Counted from the stretch's first letter, positions 52,379 through 60,578 are shown. The stretch is DNA of 64,000 nt from CAXMST01 sp038206985 (GCA_038206985.1 JBBRAH010000009.1:17594-81593); one strand, 5' to 3'. Translations and numbers: made by a program. The notes: a model not told the origin generated them from the letters alone.

Positions 52379-53368
52379 CTACCTGCCCTTCCGCTTGATC
52401 CGCTCGCAGGCCTTTGCGAGACCGAGCTCCTGGCCCTTGCGGGCGATCACGGTGTCCTTGCCGGCGCCGCACTTGAGGACCGGTGGCGCGGAGTCGAGCG
52501 CCTTGCGAATGTCGATCCAATCAGCGCCGCCGTAGGCGCGGATCACATCGGGGCCGCCGCCCGTGGCCCTCATCTTGTCGGGACGGTTGGTGCCACGGAT
52601 GTCGCTGAGCTGGCCGCGCGGGCACTGCTTGGCGCCGAAGCCGCAGACGCGCAGCGAGTTGGATGTGATCGAGCCCTCGCGAGTCGCCTTCAGCTTCATC
52701 ACGGGCTTCTTCTGCGGGACCAGCGCCTCGCCGTCGGCGTCCGTGGTCACGCCACCGACCTCGGCTCCCGCTGCGGGTGTCTTGTTGCCGGCATCGTCGT
52801 AGGAGGAGACCTCGACAGGGATATCAGCCCCCGGCTTCACCCTCGCGGGCGCCTTCAGCGACAATTCGTCGGGAAGCGGGTCGTTGAAGTCGGTGATCAG
52901 GTACCAGAGGATGTCGTCGCCCTTGTTGACGGTCGTCTGGTCGCCACCGAGTTGCGAGCCCTTGTGGTTCTGTTTCAGGTACCAGTAGCCGGTCTGTGGG
53001 GCCACGTCGCCGCCGATTCCGCAGAGCGCAAGACCGAAGCTGAAGTGGTCGGAGACGAGCAGCGGTGCGAGCTTGCGCTGGTTCTTGCGCGCGTGCTCGA
53101 GGATCCCGAGGGCCGTGGAGCCCGGGAGGCGGGCCTTGTTGCCCGAACCGCCGGTTCCGTCGCCGAAACAGTCGGCCTTCCGCGACGTCTGGACCTTGGT
53201 CGTGCCCGTGTACTGGGCGTGCTCGGCGAGCGTCTTGCCCTTCGAGTTCACCACCCGCAGGTCACCGGGGGTCTTGATCGCGGCCGCCGCGGCGGACGCG
53301 AAGAGCATGGTTGCCATGCAGCAGACGGGGATTACCGACCTGCGCAGGCGTGAGAGGTGTGTGGACAT
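52379..53368 (-). CDS. secreted DUF4430 protein with RTX-like C-terminus, first gene after the cobalamin riboswitch
   Basis: 329 aa from ATG 53368-53366, with GAGGAAAGGG upstream. A signal peptide ('RSVIPVCCMATMLFASAAAA') leads to a DUF4430-type domain (about 40-165: 'ALGILEHARKNQRKLAPLLV', 'DHFSFGLALCGIGGDVAPQT', 'YWYLKQNHKG'). A beta-sandwich-like middle follows ('ELSLKAPARVKPGADIPVEV'). The end carries degenerate GGxxD repeats ('GGGPDVIRAYGGADWIDI', 'CGAGKDTV') like calcium-binding RTX repeats. A longer frame reaching 53488 crosses the riboswitch and is rejected. Confidence 0.85.
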   Translation of the reverse strand: MSTHLSRLRRSVIPVCCMATMLFASAAAAAIKTPGDLRVVNSKGKTLAEHAQYTGTTKVQTSRKADCFGDGTGGSGNKARLPGSTALGILEHARKNQRKLAPLLVSDHFSFGLALCGIGGDVAPQTGYWYLKQNHKGSQLGGDQTTVNKGDDILWYLITDFNDPLPDELSLKAPARVKPGADIPVEVSSYDDAGNKTPAAGAEVGGVTTDADGEALVPQKKPVMKLKATREGSITSNSLRVCGFGAKQCPRGQLSDIRGTNRPDKMRATGGGPDVIRAYGGADWIDIRKALDSAPPVLKCGAGKDTVIARKGQELGLAKACERIKRKGR

Positions 53369-53401
53369 CAGCCACCCTTTCCTCGAGGGTTTACATCGGC
53401 T

Positions 53402-53588
53402 GGTCGGAGTCAGGTCTCCTGGCTTCCGGGACCGTGCGACGCGCCTTCCCGGGATCACGACTGATCCCAGTGGCTGGTCCAGCTCCATCCGATTGCTCGA
53501 GTGGTGCGGGGCCGTGCGCCGACCTCACCCGGTGACAGTGGCGGGACCGCGCCGGATTCTCACCGGACTTCCCTGTACCACCGACCGT
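53402..53588 (-). promoter_or_regulatory. cobalamin (B12) riboswitch
   Basis: On the minus strand the leader contains the conserved blocks of the adenosylcobalamin riboswitch: GGTGGTACAGGGAA, GGTGAGAATCCGGCGCGG, the CCCGCCACTGT B12 core, and near the 3' end AAGCCAGGAGACCTG. The end lies about 33 bases before the ATG of the DUF4430 gene. Between them ACCCT...AGGGT could form a small hairpin around GAGGAAAGGG, suggesting control of translation start. It assigns the whole downstream ECF operon to cobalamin uptake. Confidence 0.93.
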
Positions 53589-53707
53589 ATGTACTGCGCG
53601 GCAGACTAGCGCGGACTGCGGTCAGCGGCGACCGCAGGCGATCCATCCCGATCGGAATGGGTCCAGAGCCGGCCGAGTCCACCGCGCGCAGCGAACTCCG
53701 GCCGGTC

Positions 53708-54091
53708 CTAGGTACGGTCTTCGACCGTCTTGACGAGGCCGTCAACGACCTCGGGCATGGCCTTGCGCATCCGCGAGAGCTCCCAGTGCTCGATTTTCAG
53801 CACGCGCACGACGGACGTCGCGATCACAGAAGCCGAGCGCTCCTGCTTCTCGAGCAGGCCCTGCTCACCGAAGACGTCGCCCGCTCCCAGCGAGGCCACC
53901 TCGGCGCCGGCCTTCTCGACCTTAACCGTGCCCTCGTCGATCGCGTAGAAATCGTTCGAGAAGCCGCCCTCCTGGATGATCACCTTGCCCTCGGGAAACT
54001 CCACGAGCTGCGTGAACGGGGCGATCTTGGCGAGTTTCTCGTCATCGACGCCCTCGAACAGCGAGAACCTCTTGAGCTGGCTTGAGTCCAA
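53708..54091 (-). CDS. cyclic-nucleotide-binding domain protein
   Basis: 127 aa from TTG 54091, chosen because GGAGGAGAAGGAA lies immediately upstream; an ATG at 54145 without a ribosome site would add 18 residues. The whole protein is one cNMP-binding fold: 'SLFEGVDDEKLAKIAPF', 'GKVIIQEGGFSNDFYAIDEG' and 'LGAGDVFGEQGLLEKQERSA', where GEQ-x4-RSA covers the phosphate-binding cassette. No DNA-binding or output domain is present, so it may act as a stand-alone sensor. Confidence 0.87.
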   Translation of the reverse strand: MDSSQLKRFSLFEGVDDEKLAKIAPFTQLVEFPEGKVIIQEGGFSNDFYAIDEGTVKVEKAGAEVASLGAGDVFGEQGLLEKQERSASVIATSVVRVLKIEHWELSRMRKAMPEVVDGLVKTVEDRT

Positions 54092-54229
54092 TTCCTTCTC
54101 CTCCGGGTTGAGACGACCCAAACCTACCCGATCCGCGCCGGGCATACGAGCGGTGGGAGCGTCGTGTGCGCGATCTCACTACGGCAGCGCAGCGGAGAGT
54201 AGGCTGCCCCAGCGCTATCGCGCTCTCCC

Positions 54230-54799
54230 ATGCTCGTCCTGATCGTAATCCTCGTCCTCCTGCTCATCGTTGCCGCCTGGGTAGCCGTGACCTACAACCG
54301 GCTGATCGCACTGCGCCTGGGCTGCGAGACCTCCTGGTCGCAGATCGACGTGGCTCTGAAGCTGCGCCACGATCTGATTCCGGTGTTGACCGAGGCGGTG
54401 GCCGGCTACGCCGGACATGAGCGCGAGACCCTGCGCGAGGTCACCGAGGCGCGCACCGCCGCGGTCGCGGCCGGCGGCGAACAGCCCGGTACCCGGGGGG
54501 CCGCGGAGGGACTGCTCGGCAGCAAGCTGGGCCGGGCCCTGATCCTGGCCGAGGACTACCCCGACCTGAAGGCGACCGCCAACTTCTCCGCCCTGCAGCG
54601 CGACCTCGCCGATGTCGAGGAGAAGATCTCGATTACCAGGCGCGTCTACAACGACACCGTCGAGCGCTACAACACGAAGATCGGTGTCTTCCCCCCGGTG
54701 CTGATCGCGAACGCCTTCAGCTTCGCCCCCCGTGAATTCTTCGAGGCGCCGGCCGGGGCGGAAATCGCACCCACCATCGACGTCGGCGGGAGCAGCTAG
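54230..54799 (+). CDS. LemA family protein
   Basis: 189 aa. N-terminal membrane helix ('LVLIVILVLLLIVAAWVAVT') then 'YNRLIALRLGCETSWSQIDV', 'LKLRHDLIPVLTEAVAGYAG', 'ADVEEKISITRRVYNDTVER' and 'IANAFSFAPREFFEAP' are LemA signatures. The helical bundle faces outward. It is 3 bp upstream of a DUF2207 gene, the usual partner of LemA. Confidence 0.92.
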   Translation: MLVLIVILVLLLIVAAWVAVTYNRLIALRLGCETSWSQIDVALKLRHDLIPVLTEAVAGYAGHERETLREVTEARTAAVAAGGEQPGTRGAAEGLLGSKLGRALILAEDYPDLKATANFSALQRDLADVEEKISITRRVYNDTVERYNTKIGVFPPVLIANAFSFAPREFFEAPAGAEIAPTIDVGGSS

Positions 54800-54802
54800 G
54801 CC

Positions 54803-56641
54803 TTGGTCTCCGGCTGGCGCATCGCCTTCCGTTTGGCCTGGCGCCTGGCAGTGGTCGTCGTCCTTGCCGGCGTGGTCGCCTTCCTGCCACCGCTGACCGA
54901 GGAGAAGGATCTGCGGATCAGCGACGCGGATGTCCGCGTCGCTCTCCGCGACGACGGCAGCCTCGCAATCCACGAGGGCCTGCAATACGAGTTCACCGGC
55001 CGCTACCAGGGCGCCTACCGCGACATCCCCCTCGCCGCGGGCGCTCGCGCCGGCGGCGCGGTCGTCTCCGAGAACGGCAGGCCGCTCGACCCGGGCGGCG
55101 ACACCACGCTCGGCAGCTTCGATCTCCCCGGTCGCTACGGCACCGAGAACCTGCGCTACGTGGATGCCGACGGCAAGGCGCAGCAGGGCCTGCGGATCGT
55201 CTGGCACTACCGGGCCGAGGATGAGCAGCGCACCTTCGACCTCGACTACCGGGTTGAGGGCGCGACGCGGGTCTACGACGACGTCGTCGACGTCGGCTGG
55301 GTCGTCTGGGGCGATCAATGGGACTTCTGGCTCGATCACCTCGAAGCGACGATCGTGCGAGCCGGCTTCGAGCCGATCGACGCCTGGGTGAGACCCCGGG
55401 CCCTGGGTGTCGACCCGGCGGTCGGCGACACCGCCGCCCTGGATCTCGAACGAGCGCCACAGGGCGACGTGGTCGTAATGCGCGCTATCTACCCACGCGA
55501 GGTGCTGCGCTCGACCGCCGGCGCCACGGTGATCCCGGGTGATGGCCTGGACAAGATCGAAGCGGAGGAGGCCGCCCTCGATGACGGCCAGAGCTTTGCC
55601 GGCAATGTGCGCAACACCCTCAACGACGCCACCGTGCCGCTCTCGATCATCTGGACCGCGCTGATTCTCGGCTTGACCGCGGTGCTGTACCTCACCGCAC
55701 GGGAGCGGCGTACCGACACCGCGGAGTACCTCTCCGAACCCCCTGAGGATGTCCCGCCGGCCCTCGCCTACGCGCTGGCGACGGAGGGTGACTACGACGA
55801 CCGCGTGGTCGTGGCGACGCTGCTCGATCTGGTTGACCGCGGTTTCTACACGTCCAGCGTCGCCGCCGGCAAGGAACTCGATCTCAACCTCGCGGTCGCG
55901 AGTGAGCGTCCCGCCACCGACGCGCTGGAGCCCTACGAGGCCAAGACGCTGGAGTTCTTCGATGACCTGCTCGGCGGCGAGGAGGTCGCGTTCAGCAAGC
56001 TCAAGGACAAGGTGCCCAAGCACTCGGCCAAGTGGCGCGGCAAGTGGGAGTCGTTGAACACCGCCCTCGACAGAGCCGAGGAGGGCCGGCTCGAGTGGGA
56101 TCGCGACAACCTGCCCTGGCGCTTTCTATTGGCCGTGATTGCGGGACTGGGCTTCGCCGCGCTGATCGGCGCCTACTGGTCTCGCTACCACCAGTTCGGG
56201 TTCGCGCTGGTCGCGGCCGTCTTCTGCCTCCTGATGATGTTCGCGCTGCCCGCGGTGTGGCTGAAGCGACTCGATCCCGAGGCGCGCGAGCGCAACGCGC
56301 ACTGGGTGGCCTTCCGGCGCTGGACGCGCGACTTCCCCTCGCTCGAGGACGACCCGCCCGCCACGCTGAAGCTGTGGCGCACGATCCTCGTCTACGCGGT
56401 CGCCTTCGGAACGGCTGAGCGGATCGCCCGCTCCGGCCGCATCCCGGCGCCCGTGATTGCCGACGACTCGGTCGGCTGGACCTACCTGGCACTCAACAGC
56501 AGCACGATGAACTCCGACTTCAACGGCTTCTCCTCGGGCTTCTCCGGCCAGGTCGCCGCCGAGTCGAGCGGCGGCGGGGGCTCCTCGGGCGGCGGCGGAG
56601 GCGGAGGCTTCTCAGGTGGCGGGGGCGGAGGCGGCTGGTAG
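54803..56641 (+). CDS. DUF2207 family membrane protein
   Basis: 612 aa, TTG start at 54803. An N-terminal helix, then an extracytoplasmic DUF2207 domain ('LRDDGSLAIHEGLQYEFTGR', 'YRDIPLAAGARA', 'DLDYRVEGATRVYDDVVDVG'), a membrane helix near residue 275, a soluble domain, two further helices ('FLLAVIAGLGFAALIGAYW', 'FALVAAVFCLLMMFALPAVW') and a Gly/Ser-rich C-terminus ending GGGGW. LemA-DUF2207 pairs are widespread; function is not settled. Confidence 0.9.
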   Translation: MVSGWRIAFRLAWRLAVVVVLAGVVAFLPPLTEEKDLRISDADVRVALRDDGSLAIHEGLQYEFTGRYQGAYRDIPLAAGARAGGAVVSENGRPLDPGGDTTLGSFDLPGRYGTENLRYVDADGKAQQGLRIVWHYRAEDEQRTFDLDYRVEGATRVYDDVVDVGWVVWGDQWDFWLDHLEATIVRAGFEPIDAWVRPRALGVDPAVGDTAALDLERAPQGDVVVMRAIYPREVLRSTAGATVIPGDGLDKIEAEEAALDDGQSFAGNVRNTLNDATVPLSIIWTALILGLTAVLYLTARERRTDTAEYLSEPPEDVPPALAYALATEGDYDDRVVVATLLDLVDRGFYTSSVAAGKELDLNLAVASERPATDALEPYEAKTLEFFDDLLGGEEVAFSKLKDKVPKHSAKWRGKWESLNTALDRAEEGRLEWDRDNLPWRFLLAVIAGLGFAALIGAYWSRYHQFGFALVAAVFCLLMMFALPAVWLKRLDPEARERNAHWVAFRRWTRDFPSLEDDPPATLKLWRTILVYAVAFGTAERIARSGRIPAPVIADDSVGWTYLALNSSTMNSDFNGFSSGFSGQVAAESSGGGGSSGGGGGGGFSGGGGGGGW

Positions 56642-56662
56642 CTCGCAACGGCGCTCGGGGCC

Positions 56663-57502
56663 TCAGCCCGGTCCCGAGCCCTCCTCGAGGAACAGGTCCA
56701 CGGCCGGTGTGCCGGTCCCGGCCTTGTAGCCCTCGAGATCGGTGATTCCTTCCTCGGCCAGAACCTCATCGTCGATGAAGAAGTTGCCGGTGCAATCGGC
56801 CGCGGGCCGGGTGAGGATCAGATAAGCGGCGTCGGCGACGATCTCAGGCGTCCGCGAGATGTTCATCGCCTCGTCGCCGCCGAGCAGGTTCTGCACCGCT
56901 GCGGTAGCAATCAGGGTCCGTGGCCACAGCGAGTTGGCCGCGATCGAGCGGTCCTTGAGCTCCTCCGCGAGGCCAAGGGTGCAGAGGCTCATCCCGTACT
57001 TGGCAATCGTGTAACCGAGCTGCCCTCCCGCCCACTTCGGGTCGAGGCTGATCGGTGGCGAGAGCGAGAGGATGTGGGCGTTGTCGCTCTTTTCGAGGTG
57101 CGGAATGCAGGCACGCGAGAGCATGAACGTGCCGCGCGTGTTGATGTCCTGCATCAGGTCGTAGCGCTTGGGATCCAGATCAGGCGTCTTCGCCAGGTTG
57201 ATCGCCGAGGCGTTGTTGAGGCAGATGTCGATCCCGCCGAACTTCTCCACGGTCTGCGCGACGGCGGCGTCGATCGAGTCGTTGTCACGGACATCCCCGA
57301 GGATGCCGAGGCCGTTGCCGCCCGCCGCCTCGATCTCCTCCACCGCGGTATGGATGGTTCCCGGAAGCTTGGGGTGCGGCTGGTCGGTCTTGGCCATCAC
57401 GGCCACGTTGGCGCCGTCGCGGGCGGCACGCAGGCCGATCGCCAGGCCGATACCCCGGCTGCCGCCGGACATCAGGATCGTCTTGCCCTCGAGGGTGCTC
57501 AC
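56663..57502 (-). CDS. short-chain dehydrogenase/reductase (HSDL2-like)
   Basis: 279 aa from GTG 57502, with AAGGAG well placed upstream. Cofactor motif 'ILMSGGSRGIGLAIGLRA', 'LNNASAI' and catalytic Tyr-x3-Lys in 'GYTIAKYG'. 'PKLPGTIHTAVEEIEAAGG' is typical of the hydroxysteroid dehydrogenase-like 2 subgroup. The active-site Ser falls in 'LSLSPP'. The substrate is unknown, perhaps an acyl or sterol compound. Divergent from the monooxygenase gene. Confidence 0.9.
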   Translation of the reverse strand: MSTLEGKTILMSGGSRGIGLAIGLRAARDGANVAVMAKTDQPHPKLPGTIHTAVEEIEAAGGNGLGILGDVRDNDSIDAAVAQTVEKFGGIDICLNNASAINLAKTPDLDPKRYDLMQDINTRGTFMLSRACIPHLEKSDNAHILSLSPPISLDPKWAGGQLGYTIAKYGMSLCTLGLAEELKDRSIAANSLWPRTLIATAAVQNLLGGDEAMNISRTPEIVADAAYLILTRPAADCTGNFFIDDEVLAEEGITDLEGYKAGTGTPAVDLFLEEGSGPG

Positions 57503-57593
57503 AGTCAAATCTCCTTGTGGGTGCGGGAGCGGGAACGACACCCTATGGGAGGCAGGTGCGCTGCCCGCCCACGGGCTGTAATACGGTCTTTGC

Positions 57594-59078
57594 GTGAGCG
57601 ATCGCGGGTATGACAACGAGGCGGACCCGGGCGAGCTCGAGGTACTGATCATCGGCGCCGGCTTCGGCGGCATCGGCTGCGCGATCGAACTCCAGCGTCA
57701 TGGTTTCAACCGGATCAAGATCCTCGACCGGGCCGAGGGCATCGGCGGCACCTGGCTGCACAACGACTATCCGGGTGCCGCCTGCGACGTTCCCAGCCAC
57801 TTCTACTCGTACTCGTTCGCCCAGCGCCTCGACTGGTCACGACTCTGCTCGCCCCGCGACGAGATCCTCGAGTACCTGCGCGGCGTCGCCCACGATCATG
57901 ACGTCGAGGGGCTGGTCGAGCCGGACACCGAGGTGACGCGCTGCGCCTGGGAGGAGGACAAGCGGCGTTGGCGGGTCGAGGCTGCCGATGGGCGCGCCTG
58001 GGAAGCGGGCGCGATCGTGATCGCGACCGGTCAGCTGCATCGCGCCTCCTATCCGCGGACCCCCGGCCTCGATGCGTTCGAAGGCCACAGCTTTCACTCG
58101 GCCGAGTGGGACCACGAGTACGAGCTCGAGGACAAACGCGTCGCGGTGATCGGCACCGGGGCCAGCGCGGTGCAGTTCGTGCCTGAGATCGCGCCCCGCG
58201 TCAGCCGCCTGGAGATCTTCCAGCGCAGCGGCAACTGGTTCATGCCGAGGCGCAACCGGCCCTATCCGGGCGTCGTCAAGGCACTGGTCTCGCGCTTTCC
58301 GAAGTTGCAGGAATGGCGCCGGCGCTTCGTCTTCAACTACGGCGAATCGCTGACGCTGATGATCCGCCACCCGAACACCATCGGCCGGCTCGGCTGGCTG
58401 CGCTCGACGCTGTTCATGCGCTGGCAACTGCGCGACCCCGAACTGCGCCGCAGGGCATGGCCCGACTACACCTTCGGCTGCAAGCGGGTGCTGTTCAGCT
58501 CGCTGTTCCTCCCCACCCTGCAGCGTCCCAACGTGAACCTCCACACGGAGGCGCTCAGCGAGATCACCGCAAACGGAGTTCGCACCGCTGACGGAGCCGA
58601 GCACGAGGTCGACTGCATCATCTGGGGCACCGGCTTCCGCACCAACGACTTCATGTTCCCGATGGAGATCGATGGGGCCGGCGGCAAAACGCTGCGCGAG
58701 GAGTGGGCGGATGGCGCCCACGCCCACTATGGAATCAGCGTCCCGGGTTTCCCCTCGATGTTCGTGATGTACGGACCCAACACCAACACCTCGGGCGGCT
58801 CGATCATCGCCTACCTCGAGGCGCAGGCGAGCTACATCCGCCAGGCGCTGGAGAGGGTGCGGACCGCGGGCGCATCCGCGATCGCCGTCCGGCCCGAGGT
58901 CGAGGCCGCGAGCGACCGGGCCGTTCAGGAGCGCTTTGCCGGCACCGCCTGGACGCTCTGCGACTCCTGGTATCGGACCGACGACGGGCGCATCGTCGCC
59001 AACTGGCCCGGCTACATGAGCGAGTACTTCGAGCAGACAGCCGAGCTCGACCCGGCCGAGTTCGAACTGATCAGCTGA
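57594..59078 (+). CDS. flavin-containing monooxygenase, Baeyer-Villiger type
   Basis: 494 aa, GTG start. FAD motif 'VLIIGAGFGGIGCAIELQRH', 'GGTWLHNDYPGAACDVPSHF', the fingerprint 'FEGHSFHSAEWDHEYE' (FxGxxxHxxxWD) and NADPH motif 'VAVIGTGASAVQFVPEIAP'. Such enzymes insert oxygen next to ketones using NADPH and O2. The substrate is unknown. It shares a 91-bp intergenic region with the divergent SDR gene, a common pairing in which an alcohol is oxidised to a ketone and then to an ester. Confidence 0.92.
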   Translation: MSDRGYDNEADPGELEVLIIGAGFGGIGCAIELQRHGFNRIKILDRAEGIGGTWLHNDYPGAACDVPSHFYSYSFAQRLDWSRLCSPRDEILEYLRGVAHDHDVEGLVEPDTEVTRCAWEEDKRRWRVEAADGRAWEAGAIVIATGQLHRASYPRTPGLDAFEGHSFHSAEWDHEYELEDKRVAVIGTGASAVQFVPEIAPRVSRLEIFQRSGNWFMPRRNRPYPGVVKALVSRFPKLQEWRRRFVFNYGESLTLMIRHPNTIGRLGWLRSTLFMRWQLRDPELRRRAWPDYTFGCKRVLFSSLFLPTLQRPNVNLHTEALSEITANGVRTADGAEHEVDCIIWGTGFRTNDFMFPMEIDGAGGKTLREEWADGAHAHYGISVPGFPSMFVMYGPNTNTSGGSIIAYLEAQASYIRQALERVRTAGASAIAVRPEVEAASDRAVQERFAGTAWTLCDSWYRTDDGRIVANWPGYMSEYFEQTAELDPAEFELIS

Positions 59079-59225
59079 TTGAGCGAGCCGCCGGGTGGGT
59101 AGCTGAGCCCGACGAGAGAAGCTGAGCAGGCACGCGAGCAGGGGGCAACCGAGGAATCCGCGGATGGAGGCAAGGGATCTCTGCTGCGCGGAGCGCGCGA
59201 GATCGTCGAGCGCGTCGGCGAGCGG

Positions 59226-60467
59226 ATGGAAATCAACGAGGACGTCTCCGAGCGGCTGCGGCTGCCGAAGTCTGCCCTGAAGGTTTCGATCCCGGTGCGA
59301 ATGGACGATGGCTCGCTGCGCACCTTCCCCGGATACCGGGTTCGTTACGACAACACGCTCGGCCCAAACAAGGGCGGGATCCGCCTGCATCCGAGGGTTA
59401 CGATCGACGAGGTCCAGACCCTGGCCTTCTGGATGACCTTCAAGTGCGCCGTCCTCGATCTGCCCTTCGGCGGCGGAAAGGGCGGGATCACTGTCGATGT
59501 CGGTGAGCTCTCACAACTGGAGCTCGAGCGACTGGCGCGGGGCTACATCGACGAGGTCGCCGACTTCATCGGTCCCGACACCGACATCCCCGCGCCCGAC
59601 GTCAACGCTAACGAGATGGTCATCGGCTGGATGGCGGACGAGTACTCGATCATCCAGCGCCGCTACTGCCCCGGTGTGATCACCGGCAAGCCGATCTCGA
59701 TGGGCGGCAGCCTGGGCCGCTCGACCGCCACCGGCGACGGGCTTCCACGTGATCAGCCGGATGCTCCCCATGCTCCGCGAGCGGGAGATCATCGGCGCCG
59801 ACGGCGCCGAGACGACCGTTGCGATCCAGGGTTCGGCAACGTGGGCGCCGCCCTCGCCCGCCGCCTCGACGAGATCGGCTTCAAGGTGGTTGCCGTCTCG
59901 GATTCGCGCACCACCCTGCACAACCCCGACGGTCTGGCGATAGGCGCAGTGGCCGACCACAAGCGGGACGAGGGCTCGCTCGAGGCCGAGTCCGGCGGCA
60001 AGGGAACCGAGGAGCTCGACTCCGATGAGCTGCTTGGGATCAAGGTTGATGTGCTGGTTCCGGCCGCGCTCGAGAACGCGGTCGACGACGACAACGTCGA
60101 CGGGATCGAGGCCCGGCTGATCGTCGAGCTCGCCAACGGGCCGATCACACCCTCGGCCTCCGACGCGCTCACCGATCGCGGCGTATTGGTCGTCCCCGAC
60201 ATCCTCGCCAACGCCGGCGGGGTCACGGTCTCCTACTTCGAGTGGGTGCAGAACCGCAACGGCCTCTACTGGACCGCTGACCAGGTCCGCCAGCGCCTGC
60301 AGGCGCGAATGGCGAACGAGGCGGACTCGGTGATCGCGCTGGCCGACGAGCACGAGACGACGCTGCGCGAGGCCGCCTACATGCTCGCCCTGGGCCGGAC
60401 CGGCAGGGCGATCGAGGATCGCGGCTCCGCCCACCACTTCAAGAACGACGGCTCCGGGAAGCCCTGA
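59226..60467 (+). CDS. gdhA: glutamate dehydrogenase with two compensating frameshifts
   Basis: The frame from ATG 59226 gives 413 aa of Glu/Leu dehydrogenase: 'DNTLGPNKGGIRLHP', 'LPFGGGKGGITVDV' (catalytic Lys), 'DTDIPAPDVN', then after residue 170 a stretch of nonsense ('LPRDQPDAPHAPRAGDHRRR'), then 'GFGNVGAALARRLDE' and a normal NAD domain. The expected 'FHVISRMLPMLREREIIG' and 'TTVAIQG' are in the next frame between about 59740 and 59830. The coding sequence also extends upstream in frame to about 59103 ('SLLRGAREIVERVGER') without an ATG/GTG/TTG start. As written the protein is probably inactive; sequence error is likely. Confidence 0.8.
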   Translation: MEINEDVSERLRLPKSALKVSIPVRMDDGSLRTFPGYRVRYDNTLGPNKGGIRLHPRVTIDEVQTLAFWMTFKCAVLDLPFGGGKGGITVDVGELSQLELERLARGYIDEVADFIGPDTDIPAPDVNANEMVIGWMADEYSIIQRRYCPGVITGKPISMGGSLGRSTATGDGLPRDQPDAPHAPRAGDHRRRRRRDDRCDPGFGNVGAALARRLDEIGFKVVAVSDSRTTLHNPDGLAIGAVADHKRDEGSLEAESGGKGTEELDSDELLGIKVDVLVPAALENAVDDDNVDGIEARLIVELANGPITPSASDALTDRGVLVVPDILANAGGVTVSYFEWVQNRNGLYWTADQVRQRLQARMANEADSVIALADEHETTLREAAYMLALGRTGRAIEDRGSAHHFKNDGSGKP

Positions 60468-60494
60468 CCTCCTGCAGAGGGCGCTGCAGAAGGA

Positions 60495-60508
60495 GCCGGG
60501 CGCCCGGC
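60495..60508. repeat. 14-bp perfect GC palindrome
   Basis: GCCGGGCGCCCGGC lies between gdh and the BKACE-family gene. It could be part of a terminator or an operator, but no T-run follows, so its role is open. Confidence 0.25.
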
Positions 60509-60578
60509 GGGCGGATAGGGGGATAGGGTGCGAACCCGCGAGCCCATCGGGGGCCCGCCCGAACCGTTGAGGAGGGAA

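Noticed and set aside
51488..53353. Long plus-strand frame across the DUF4430 genes
   Set aside because: Shadow of two signal-peptide-bearing DUF4430 genes that are supported by the riboswitch and operon order.
54215..56023. 602-codon frame opposite LemA/DUF2207
   Set aside because: Antisense shadow; LemA and DUF2207 signatures are unambiguous on the plus strand.
57837..59390. 517-codon frame opposite the monooxygenase gene
   Set aside because: Antisense shadow without motifs.
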